A stretch of DNA of 12,060 nucleotides, taken from positions 1 to 12,060 of the forward strand of contig CAZFST010000053.1 in assembly GCA_964522015.1 (NCBI GenBank), written 5' to 3'. A program made the translations under genes and the position numbers. The notes beneath the pieces were generated by a model. It had not been told where the DNA came from, made no database searches, and saw only the letters and a program-made list of their open reading frames with translations. The stretch's first letter is position 1. Every line of letters starts with the position of its first letter. Positions 1-6,601 of this stretch are shown here, one piece after another. This stretch comes from QQWI01 sp964522015. GTDB lineage: Bacteria > Bacillota > Clostridia > Peptostreptococcales > Acidaminobacteraceae.

Positions 1-26
1 TCTATTTTTCAACCGTTTCCGCGATT

Positions 27-206
27 TTATGTGTAGTTACTCCTAAAGTCAGGAACATCTTGGTCAACTGATCCAACTTCATTCCAATAGGCTCTGCGCA
101 TGGCTTCAGTCTTTTCAAAGGAAATTGCTACTTCAGACCCGCTGCTACTACCACCACTGTCATTGCCATTCTTTTTATTCCCAAACAGCTTATCAAAAAT
201 GCCCAT
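27..206 (-). CDS. Short, probably truncated protein with a MGIFDKLFG leader
   Basis: This is a 59-residue protein. I chose the ATG at 206 because GGAGG lies 6 bases before it; a start at 254 would fall inside the upstream terminator. The N-terminus MGIFDKLFGNKK, followed by a Gly/Ser-rich linker, is typical of small cytoplasmic immunity-type proteins in Bacillota toxin loci. The segment EKTEAMRRAYWNEVG then resembles the start of a larger domain, and the protein stops soon after. Removing one C around the DVPD codons changes the reading to DVLT and opens another short frame. That suggests a frameshifted or truncated gene rather than a complete small protein. It is the last gene after the YezG gene, separated from it by a terminator hairpin. 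Function is unknown; an orphan immunity remnant is my inference. Confidence 0.5.
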   Translation of the reverse strand: MGIFDKLFGNKKNGNDSGGSSSGSEVAISFEKTEAMRRAYWNEVGSVDQDVPDFRSNYT

Positions 207-244
207 AAATCCTCCGCTTTTACTTGTGTTATGATTGATGTAAA

Positions 245-279
245 TAATAGACAAGGGGTGCGAACCCCTTGTCTTATTA
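245..279 (-). terminator. Hairpin terminator downstream of the YezG-type gene
   Basis: A perfect 11-bp inverted repeat (arms 249-259 and 264-274, AGACAAGGGGT) encloses a 4-base loop. The AT flanks can extend the stem past a one-base bulge. The T-run on the minus strand is short (ATTATTTA), so termination may be partial, and the near symmetry allows action in both directions. It lies 10 bases after the stop of the immunity gene that ends at 289. Confidence 0.6.
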
Positions 280-288
280 ACGATTTAA

Positions 289-693
289 TTAAACCAGGTA
301 CTTTGCTTTCCAAGCATCGCGGCTGTTTCCCAGCTCTGTCGACACTTGATCAAAGCGATCAAAATCGCATTTTATCTCACCATCAGGTGTCAACATGATG
401 GTAACACCATCCCATGTTTCTAATCCTTCTTCGATACAAGCAGCACGATGAATTTTAAGCTGATGATACACTGCATCCTCATTTTTGTAATATGCATCCT
501 CCGAAACTCCAAAATCTCTTTTTAAGTGCGCATGATGCCTATAGGCTGATTCATCAGCTAGCTTGATATACCCATAGCTCCTAATACTGGTTCCCCAAAA
601 CTCAATCCGTGTTAACATCTTCTCGAATTTCTGTGGCATAATTGTCATATAGGCTTCCGAAATATTTTTCAAGCACTCTTCTAAAATAGTCAT
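289..693 (-). CDS. YezG/DUF600-family immunity protein
   Basis: The 134-residue protein matches the length and layout of the DUF600 family, whose B. subtilis member YezG neutralises the DNase toxin YeeF. The N-terminal helix carries ISEAYMTIMPQKFEKM, followed by a beta-strand region. The family signature near the C-terminus is visible as EGLETWDGVTIMLTPDGE followed by CDFDRFD, then a Trp-Lys-containing end (DAWKAKYL). An AAGGAGATG ribosome binding site precedes the ATG at 693. The stop codon of the preceding toxin remnant (706-708) lies within that binding site, the usual toxin-immunity arrangement. The remnant is an endonuclease NS_2 domain, the toxin class that YezG-type proteins counter, so context and family agree. 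With its toxin broken, it probably remains as an orphan immunity gene against kin or competitors. Confidence 0.78.
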   Translation of the reverse strand: MTILEECLKNISEAYMTIMPQKFEKMLTRIEFWGTSIRSYGYIKLADESAYRHHAHLKRDFGVSEDAYYKNEDAVYHQLKIHRAACIEEGLETWDGVTIMLTPDGEIKCDFDRFDQVSTELGNSRDAWKAKYLV

Positions 694-705
694 TTTATCA
701 TCTCC

Positions 706-1107
706 TTAAAATTGCTCTACAGGCTTAACGGGTTGAATTGTGATGGGGTTTTTGGGTCCAAACTTAGTACCCCCATTGTCAATTGGATTATAACTGAGTT
801 TCCCTTTTGTAGGGTCATCGGGCACCGTTATTGGATTGTGTGGTTTAATAATAGGATTTGTTGGAACGGAAATTGGATTACTAGGGGTTGGCGGTACTAC
901 ATTAGGTGTCTTTGGCTTAACGGGTATCATAGACTCAAAAGCATTGGGTCCATCATTCGTGAATTTAAATATTTCACGCTCTCCATTGATCTCATACTCA
1001 ACCTTAAAAGACTTCGGTCGATTTAATTCAACCTGCGACATGCTGGCAATTAAGTGCCCACCATGGTCTTCACCTTTTCTACCAGATAAACACACAATAG
1101 TAGGTTT
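706..1107 (-). pseudogene. Remnant of a DNA/RNA non-specific endonuclease toxin C-terminus (YeeF-type)
   Basis: The open frame runs from just after a TAG at 1108-1110 to the TAA at 706. The only start codon is a GTG at 1095 without a convincing ribosome binding site. It begins with SGRKGEDHGGHLIAS, the Endonuclease_NS_2 active-site motif (D-x-GHLIA) with the catalytic His at 1054-1056. It then jumps directly to RPKSFKVEYEINGE, which in this family is the late strand region. The intervening segment, normally holding the FGG and N-x-VPM motifs, is missing, so about 35-40 residues appear deleted. A Pro/Asn-rich tail follows with repeated NPI motifs, ending NPITIQPVKPVEQF. That tail resembles the end of the intact HNH toxin at 2670. 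The 5' part is lost at the junction with the SUKH gene. It is probably inactive. Confidence 0.7.
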
Positions 1108-1118
1108 CTATGATCTTT

Positions 1119-1790
1119 TCAGTCTTCAAGCCCAATCTGAATCCATTCATCCACCACATTCCAAAAATTCACATCGTAATTTGGAAAATCATTCGAAAAC
1201 CAAACAGTAGCTTTATTGCTTGTAAGATCAATCGCTACGTATCCGCCTGCACCACTTGAAAAAAAACCGTATGTCGTGTCTTGTACAATTCTAAGTGGCT
1301 CTATAAGCTCATCAATAATACCCCAGTTATAATCGCTAAAATGAATAATTTCATCACAAGGTACAAGACCCATTGCATGACTTGAGTAATGAAAAAAACC
1401 ATTATGTATTTTTTTGTAAAAATAAACCAATTTAGTATCGTATGCAGAAATTTTTTCGAGTAGCTTTTCGTTCACATTTTGATTTAACGGATTACACCCC
1501 TGATAATAAATAATCTTGCCCGTTAAATTCTTAATACAATATAACAACGAAAGTTTTCCTTGGCTCTCAATCAATAACACGTCTTCAAGATGTGACTCTA
1601 AAAAGAAAATAGTATTACTTAACTCAGAAGCAAAATTCGCTTTCCAATGTGCAAGTAGTTCTGCCTTTCTCTCACCAGCTGACGTCATTTTTAAAGCACT
1701 AGACCAATAAGATGGAATAATTGTTGTTTCTACTTCTTGCACATTTAATATTTGGACACTTTTGTCGAATTTTCTTAAATAGTCAATCAT
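1119..1790 (-). CDS. SMI1/KNR4 (SUKH)-like immunity protein
   Basis: A 223-residue soluble protein with no signal peptide or membrane segment. AAGGAGATTGAT directly precedes the ATG at 1790. SUKH-like features are KIHNGFFHYSSHAMGLVP in the middle (the family's NGF...GLLP signature), followed by DEIIHFSDYNWGI, and near the end GAGGYVAIDL followed by WFSNDFP and VVDEWIQIG. SUKH proteins are known immunity partners of HNH and related nuclease toxins. Its start overlaps the stop of the decayed HNH toxin C-terminus by ATGA, a layout that implies translational coupling. It is therefore the likely antidote for the HNH domain, both the relic and the intact toxin at 2670. The repeat promoter near 2510-2538 could transcribe it. 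The family assignment rests on motifs alone. Confidence 0.65.
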   Translation of the reverse strand: MIDYLRKFDKSVQILNVQEVETTIIPSYWSSALKMTSAGERKAELLAHWKANFASELSNTIFFLESHLEDVLLIESQGKLSLLYCIKNLTGKIIYYQGCNPLNQNVNEKLLEKISAYDTKLVYFYKKIHNGFFHYSSHAMGLVPCDEIIHFSDYNWGIIDELIEPLRIVQDTTYGFFSSGAGGYVAIDLTSNKATVWFSNDFPNYDVNFWNVVDEWIQIGLED

Positions 1791-2460
1791 ATCAATCTCC
1801 TTAATTGTTCAAGCTTAGATTGGGCTTCAAATAGCATTTAAGTAAGCATTTACATTATCAATGTATCTAACTAGCAGCATGTTCATGTATATACCTATTA
1901 ACGAACTTGTTTGACGCCCAAAGTTGTTCTAATCGTTCAATTTCTTTAAGTATTTAAGTCATCAATTTGTTTTTGTAGTAGTTTTTGTAGTAGTTTTTGT
2001 AGTAGTTTTTCTAATATCTTTTCCTTTTCTATCATTTTAGTTCGGAATTCCGGATTAATATTTATATTTTCTTTTTCTTTTCTTTTTTTTACGTTACCCA
2101 ATCCATAAAACTTTGTGATCCTTTCGATGCATTTGCTGTTTTTGTTAAACCTATAAAGTTCTCTTGATTATTTAGATCCTGGACCTATTGCGCTTCTGTC
2201 AATTAATCGAAACCGTCCATTTCTGATATTTTTTTCATTGAAACCATATGCTCGGCTTTGAGATTACCTGTTATAAATTTACCAGGTTTTGCTGGGTCGG
2301 GTGTCCCAATTAGTTGATCAATATTCTCATTCACCTTATCCATAATAGTGGAGTTTGGTGTTTTAGTCCGTAACTTGCTATATAGAGCATCATCTATCTT
2401 TCTACTAATATATCGCGCACCATCAACCGCTCCCTCAGCGATCTCCTTAACAGCGTCCAT
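1787..2460 (-). pseudogene. Decayed duplicate of the HNH nuclease toxin C-terminus
   Basis: DNA from 2460 down to about 1950 is clearly homologous to 3294-2826 inside the intact toxin, from DAVKEIAEG to IDDLN. It begins at an ATG (2460) fused to the repeat element. Damage includes a Leu TTA to TAA change at 2203-2205; a Gln CAG to TAG; an 11-base A-rich insertion with a stop near 2065-2090; and a 12-bp tandem expansion at 1969-2004. The DH pair at the HNH site is changed to EH (EADHI to KAEHM). Beyond IDDL the relic no longer resembles the intact toxin. It continues in three shifted frames with coding character: EIERLEQLWASNKFVNRY, then YIDNVNAYLNAI, then EAQSKLEQLRRLI. It ends in a TGA that overlaps the SUKH start. 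This looks like the original toxin tail. Confidence 0.85.
1969..2004. repeat. Three tandem 12-bp units in the toxin relic
   Basis: The unit GTTTTTGTAGTA occurs three times in a row, against one copy at the equivalent place in the intact toxin (around 2840-2852). On the minus strand each unit adds Leu-Leu-Gln-Lys to a predicted coiled-coil stretch (EKLLQKQ), so the expansion preserves frame locally. It probably arose by slippage after the copy stopped being selected. Confidence 0.85.
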
Positions 2461-2670
2461 ATTCTTAAATGTTTTTCCTTTTGAAAGTTTGTTGCTAGAG
2501 CACATTATGATTATATCCAAGTTTGGTGTTGGCATCAAAAGGCGAAACCGACTATTGACGCCAACTCCAAGTTGTAAGTTGTTCACAGTTCTTCTTGGAA
2601 ATACGGACCTATCAACAATTTTTTCTGCGGAGCTAGTCAGCGCAATACGTTAAGCTAGCGCCATAGAATT
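2456..2670 (-). repeat. Intergenic repeat element, copy 1, directly after the toxin stop
   Basis: About 215 bp homologous to 11788-12005. On the minus strand the order is: AATTC at the toxin stop codon; a conserved block around 2631-2665 with GGCGCTAGC and GCGCTGACTAGC; a poorly conserved AT-rich middle; an imperfect palindrome (about 2524-2570); a promoter with TATAAT at 2510-2515; the conserved GCTCTAGCAACAAAC; and a leader ending in ATGGA. The palindrome arms have several mismatches here and are near-perfect in copy 2. The loop is in the opposite orientation to copy 2. No transposase is present. It separates the intact toxin from the displaced toxin relic. Confidence 0.8.
2510..2538 (-). 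promoter_or_regulatory. Sigma-A-type promoter inside repeat copy 1
   Basis: On the minus strand TTGATG (2538-2533) and TATAAT (2515-2510) are separated by 17 bp. The -35 box lies in one arm of the palindrome. The same boxes and spacing occur in copy 2, where the -35 box is the better TTGACG. Transcription would start near 2503 and run through the toxin relic into the SUKH gene. This could keep the immunity gene expressed independently of the toxin promoter. Confidence 0.6.
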
Positions 2671-5600
2671 CAATATTCAAATACAGGGTTAACTGGTTGT
2701 ATATCGATAGGATTTCCCCATTTGCCTGTTTTGTCTATTTGACCTACACCAATTTGAACTGTACCTGTGTCTTGACCTTTTATAATATCTATATAAGGAG
2801 TGGTTGAATTTGGAATGACAGACTTTAAGTCATCAATTTGTTTTTGTAGTAGTTTTTCTAATATCTTTTCCTTTTCTATCATTTTAGTTCGGAATTCCGG
2901 ATTAATATCAATATTTTCTTTTTTGTACGTTATCCAATCCATAAAACTTTGTGATCCTTTCGATGCATTTGCTGTTTTTGTTAAACCTATAAAATTTTCT
3001 TGATTATTTAGAACCTGGACCTGTTGCGCTTCTTTCAATAAATCAAACCCATCCATTTCTGTTATTTTTTTCATTGAAACTATATGATCAGCTTCGAGAT
3101 TACCTGTTATAAATTTGCCAGGTATTGCCGGGTCCGGTGTCCCAATTAGTTGATCAATATTCTCATTCACCTTATCCCTAATAGTGGAGTTTGGTGTTTT
3201 AGTCCGTAACTTGCTATATAGAGCATCATCGATCTTTCTACCAACATATCGAGCACCATCAACCGTCCCCTCAGCAATTTTCTTAACAGCATCCTTGATC
3301 GCCTTATCATTTTCACTCAAAGCCTCAGCCGAAGCAGCTACGCCATCTGCGATAGTTGCATTTGCCTTATGTTCAGCAATTTCTTTAGCCGATTTTCCAA
3401 TAAGCATTTCAAGGCTGATTGCACCCATGTGCCGGTTGCCTTTTAAACTTGTAAGTGACGCTTTAAATGCATCGGATTTCAAGAAGGTAATAAGACCCTT
3501 AGTTAATTCAGCTACTGTAGATACTCCTGCCGCAATCATGCCCTTAATCGCAACACCAGCAATATTCATGATCCCAGCAGTTAAAAAAGCACCGATTAGT
3601 TCAAACGAGGCCAGACCAACCAAGTAACCAGCATTGTAAGCCAGCGAATGAGAAGTAGCTGATTCATATAAGCCTTGTAAAATACCCTTAGCAATATCAA
3701 AACCAGCTTTAGCCATCATGAGCATTAGCGTTTCCGTCAACGTGCCTTTCAACAGCTCAGCTAGCATGGCTTTTACGCCATCCTGAATCGTTGTATTAAG
3801 CAGACTGAACAATTCATTTTGAACAGCGGTGTCGTTAAAGACAGCTTTAATCTGCTCAGTAAAATCACCTGCTGCAAAAGCTAAATCAAATAATGAGCGT
3901 ACATCATCCGTAAATCCTGCGACAAGCCCACTTTGGAATTCACTACCAACTTTATAACTCTCAGCACTTTTCAGTGCATAAGGTTCATTGAACGCTGCAA
4001 TGGTGTAGACCTTAAAGATGCTTAAGGTAATATCAACATTCGGGTTATTGGGAATTATATGCCAATTACCATCAATTAATTTAGCAGTTGCATCAACTTG
4101 ATAGCCACTTGTATTTTCTAGAACCAGGGCGGCACCATCTCTAAGTGAACTATCTGTTTTAAGTTTAATATAATTCGATGGTAATGGATACTTCTTTTCA
4201 GCAGTGTTCACTGGATCAACAGGTTTAGTTGGATCAACTGGCTTTGTTGGATCAACTGGCTTTGTTGGGTCAACTGGCTTTGTTGGGTCAACGGGCTTTG
4301 TCGGATCCACAGGTTTTGTTGGATCTACTGGCTTTGTTGGATCTGGGCCACCATCGTTATCCGCAATATACTCGGTTACTGATTCACTTTTAGAACGATT
4401 TATAGTGTAACTATACACCGTTTCATGATGGGTTTTCGTTACGGTGCGAGTACCCCAAACTGCCTCCACTTTCTTTTGGGTATCTTCATAAACCGGAACA
4501 GTTTTATAGGTCCAATAACCATCTTGTATTAGCTCTTTTTTTTCAGGTGTAACAAGCACCTGTCTTGTTGCAGTTACAGCGGCTTTATCAGTTACTACAA
4601 TTCTTGTCTCTTTTGCAGGCGAAATCTCATAATCTTCATATTTTGCAGGTACCCAAACTTTTTTGGTATCATAATAGGTTTGACCCTTAATAACATATTT
4701 TACTTCTTCATTTCTATAGTACCCCGCTTTTACTTCTCTTCTCCCATACTTTGCTGGGGTCCTGGTGACTTCAACATGTGTGACAGCAGGTGAGACAACA
4801 TATTGCTCCCTACGATAAACGGCTTTGATTGTATTATATGCCGCCTCAACATATTTATCTTGAACCTTTTTAGTGCCGACTTGAACTTGAACTAAAATAT
4901 TCTTTTCAGGTGTAACAATATATCTTTCGGTTTCCTCAGTATAATATGGTTTATCTCTTGATGTAATACCGACTGCACCATCTGGCACTACAGTAACATC
5001 ACTGTAGCTTTCTGTCCAAGTTGTGGTAGTCGTCTTCGTCCTATACCACTTATTGTCTTTTAGGTAAGGACTACTATATGTCACGTTTGGCGAGTTATTA
5101 CTACTCGCATTTGCCGTATAAGTCTGCACCCCTGCTGCTCGCATTGTTGGTGTCTGAATCCGCTGGCCTAGGCTATAATCTGCTTGAATAGCAGTTGCCT
5201 TTAATGGCGCGTTAGTAAAGCTGCTTGTTTGCGGTGCTTGGGCAGTAGCTTCAGCAACTTTAGGCTTTGCTTGGTTTTGTTGTGTGCTTGGTAGTAGGGC
5301 ATCTACTTTGGTGCCCGCTTGAACTGGCCAACTTTTTCCAACCCCTCCGCTGGTAAAGGCAGCTTCTTGCACTAAAGCCTGAGTGGTATCCGACCATGTG
5401 ATCTGCTCCTGTGCAATTGGTTGCCATTTGCCATCTACAAACATCTCCTTTGTGACGCTTTCATTTGACGACTGGATTTGTGGCGTTTGAGAGATGGTGC
5501 TAAATTGCCAGTCACTTTGTTGTAGGGTCACATCCTTTTCTTCAAAGGTAACCTCATAATTCTTTTCGGTCTGGGTCTTTGTGCTCGGTGCTGCAAACAC

Positions 5601-5708
5601 ACCTGGCTCATACCCTCCTGCAATGGTAGTCACCAGTACAGTGGCTACCAAGACCTTTGAAATGCCTTGCTTAAGGCGATGTTTGAAACTTTGCTGAAAG
5701 TCTTGCAT
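2670..5708 (-). CDS. Secreted polymorphic toxin with a C-terminal HNH nuclease domain
   Basis: The 1012-residue protein starts at the ATG at 5708, preceded by AAAGGAGGATTT; in-frame ATGs at 5762 and 5729 lack such a site. Residues 1-40 form a Sec signal peptide: basic KHRLKQ, a hydrophobic core, and cleavage near VFA-A. Residues about 215-450 are Tyr/Lys/Thr-rich and beta-like, with imperfect repeats (TPAKYG, VPAKYEDY, VTPEK). Residues about 457-500 are seven DPTKPV repeats, probably a wall-spanning stalk. Residues about 600-740 are helical and hydrophobic (LAYNAGYLVGLASFELIGAF), possibly for translocation. Residues about 805-957 form the HNH domain, with NLEADHIVSMKK (D874, H875), VLNNQENFIGL (N905) and TANASKGSQSFMDW. 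The tail ends NPIDIQPVNPVFEY, like the relic at 706. There are no YD/Rhs repeats and no LPXTG sorting signal. It probably degrades nucleic acid in competitor cells. The nearest immunity candidate is the SUKH gene. Confidence 0.85.
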   Translation of the reverse strand: MQDFQQSFKHRLKQGISKVLVATVLVTTIAGGYEPGVFAAPSTKTQTEKNYEVTFEEKDVTLQQSDWQFSTISQTPQIQSSNESVTKEMFVDGKWQPIAQEQITWSDTTQALVQEAAFTSGGVGKSWPVQAGTKVDALLPSTQQNQAKPKVAEATAQAPQTSSFTNAPLKATAIQADYSLGQRIQTPTMRAAGVQTYTANASSNNSPNVTYSSPYLKDNKWYRTKTTTTTWTESYSDVTVVPDGAVGITSRDKPYYTEETERYIVTPEKNILVQVQVGTKKVQDKYVEAAYNTIKAVYRREQYVVSPAVTHVEVTRTPAKYGRREVKAGYYRNEEVKYVIKGQTYYDTKKVWVPAKYEDYEISPAKETRIVVTDKAAVTATRQVLVTPEKKELIQDGYWTYKTVPVYEDTQKKVEAVWGTRTVTKTHHETVYSYTINRSKSESVTEYIADNDGGPDPTKPVDPTKPVDPTKPVDPTKPVDPTKPVDPTKPVDPTKPVDPVNTAEKKYPLPSNYIKLKTDSSLRDGAALVLENTSGYQVDATAKLIDGNWHIIPNNPNVDITLSIFKVYTIAAFNEPYALKSAESYKVGSEFQSGLVAGFTDDVRSLFDLAFAAGDFTEQIKAVFNDTAVQNELFSLLNTTIQDGVKAMLAELLKGTLTETLMLMMAKAGFDIAKGILQGLYESATSHSLAYNAGYLVGLASFELIGAFLTAGIMNIAGVAIKGMIAAGVSTVAELTKGLITFLKSDAFKASLTSLKGNRHMGAISLEMLIGKSAKEIAEHKANATIADGVAASAEALSENDKAIKDAVKKIAEGTVDGARYVGRKIDDALYSKLRTKTPNSTIRDKVNENIDQLIGTPDPAIPGKFITGNLEADHIVSMKKITEMDGFDLLKEAQQVQVLNNQENFIGLTKTANASKGSQSFMDWITYKKENIDINPEFRTKMIEKEKILEKLLQKQIDDLKSVIPNSTTPYIDIIKGQDTGTVQIGVGQIDKTGKWGNPIDIQPVNPVFEY
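4213..4338. repeat. Seven 18-bp units encoding the DPTKPV stalk
   Basis: Seven consecutive 18-bp units, each encoding Asp-Pro-Thr-Lys-Pro-Val on the minus strand, with third-position differences between units. An incomplete DPV follows on the protein's C-terminal side. Unit number could change by slippage without shifting frame, altering stalk length. Confidence 0.95.
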
Positions 5709-5752
5709 AAATCCTCCTTTTGTTTTCATTGTACGTTTTTCACTGATTTTCT

Positions 5753-5800
5753 CTTCTTGCATCTGCTTCTTGCATCTGCTTCTTGCATCTGCTTCTTGCC
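5753..5800. repeat. 13-bp tandem repeat in the toxin gene leader
   Basis: Three full copies plus a partial fourth of CTTCTTGCATCTG (on the minus strand CAGATGCAAGAAG), ending 45 bases before the toxin start codon. Each unit contains an ATG, and because 13 is not a multiple of three these ATGs fall in different frames. The one at 5762 is in frame with the toxin. The repeat's ATGCAAGA also matches the first bases of the toxin gene itself. Confidence 0.9.
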
Positions 5801-5868
5801 CTTTTACTATTTCATCTTTTCCCTGTCATTTCCGTCTAGGCCTCACCACCTTTCCCAGTAACACGGGT

Positions 5869-6207
5869 CTAACTCAAGCCTGCCAATGGATCAAACCCGT
5901 AAAGGTTAGCGCGACCATCACCTTTGATAAAAATCAGACAGATTTTCAGATAGAATCCGTAAATCGGTATAAATAAGAGCAAGTAATGCCAAGGGCTACG
6001 TCCCATATCCATCAGTCGTCACAGGGTTAAGGAAATGTGCGATACCATAAGAACAATCACAAATGGTGCGTAAATCACTAAAATTGGGTCACTATAAATC
6101 GGCATGATCATAAGGGTCACAATCCAGAACACAGTAAATAAAATCACTTTTTTCTGGATAAATGCTTGGCGATTGATGCGGCCGGTAAACTGGAAAAAGG
6201 TGTTCAT
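5869..6207 (-). pseudogene. DUF805 membrane protein interrupted by one in-frame UGA
   Basis: The frame from the ATG at 6207 to the TAG at 5869 spans 112 codons, the usual length of a DUF805 inner-membrane protein. A single TGA at codon 63 (6021-6019) interrupts it. Before the stop are the family N-terminus FFQFTGRINRQAF and two hydrophobic segments. After it, in the same frame, come RLMDMGRSPWHYLL, a third hydrophobic segment and the typical DUF805 end GDGRANLYGFDPLAG. The family normally has RRLHDMGRSGW here, so the TGA replaces an Arg codon (consistent with CGA to TGA), and the H-to-M and G-to-P changes also point to decay. AGGAGATCCC precedes the start. The function of DUF805 proteins is unknown. 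It lies just upstream of the toxin and may once have shared a transcript with it. Confidence 0.75.
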
Positions 6208-6601
6208 GGGATCTCCTAATGTACTAAACGTACTAAATGTATTAATAAATGTGTAGTTGGCGTAGTGATACTTTTGTGGGATGGTTATTTGTTCAGTTAA
6301 ATCTGATGTTCACCGTACCTTCAAGTGTCTAATGTAGTTTTCGGCCATGCCGAGTCAATGTCGTTTGGCAGGTTTACACGAAATCAAATGTTTAATTGTG
6401 TATAATAATGAAAATAAATCATTGACAGGCATACAAAAAAGCGATAGAAAGACTCTATAACTGGCTGTCACCTCTATCGCATATATAATTTATTTGAAAT
6501 GTTGACCTTAGATTAAATCACACTCTATCTTTTCAGACCAGTCAACTTGTATTGCCAATAGTCATAGCTGCTCAATCACCTCTTGATGCCCTTAACCACT
6601 A
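6208..6601. other. Intergenic region with a terminator and a possible short gene remnant
   Basis: This 394-bp gap holds the terminator listed separately (6435-6480). Just after the preceding gene there is a short minus-strand stretch with some coding character: HQEVIEQL, then a TGA, then LLAIQVDWSEKIECDLI ending in TAA around 6500. It may be the tail of a lost gene. Near 6210-6240 a short imperfect repeat (GTACTAAA) precedes the DUF805 ribosome binding site. A weak promoter candidate for DUF805 is TTGACT followed 16 bp later by TACATT around 6325-6355. Otherwise I see nothing in this stretch. Confidence 0.4.
6435..6480 (-). terminator. Intrinsic terminator after the DUF6630-like gene
   Basis: On the minus strand GCGATAGA (6480-6473) pairs with TCTATCGC (6448-6441), followed directly by six T residues (6440-6435). 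The loop is long, about 24 bases, and partly self-complementary. It closes the transcript of the two genes at 8073-6602. Confidence 0.65.

Noticed and set aside
1868..1945. Third degenerate copy of the repeat (CTAGCAGCAT, a TATATACC stretch and TTGACGCCCA in the same order)
   Set aside because: The same bases form good coding sequence on the minus strand (WASNKFVNRY followed by HEHAAS) that belongs to the tail of the HNH relic, so the resemblance is probably chance.
2456..2670. Insertion sequence
   Set aside because: No transposase reading frame, terminal inverted repeats or target-site duplication are visible; the palindrome is internal.
4213..4338. CRISPR array
   Set aside because: The units are contiguous 18-bp coding repeats without spacers.
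4204..4410. Plus-strand ORF rich in GSTGFV repeats
   Set aside because: It is the complement of the seven DPTKPV units of the toxin gene and has no ribosome binding site of its own.
6019..6021. UGA read as tryptophan (alternative genetic code)
   Set aside because: The family has Arg, not Trp, at this position. TGA also ends the toxin, SUKH and DUF6630-like genes exactly where the families end, and TGG is used for Trp throughout.
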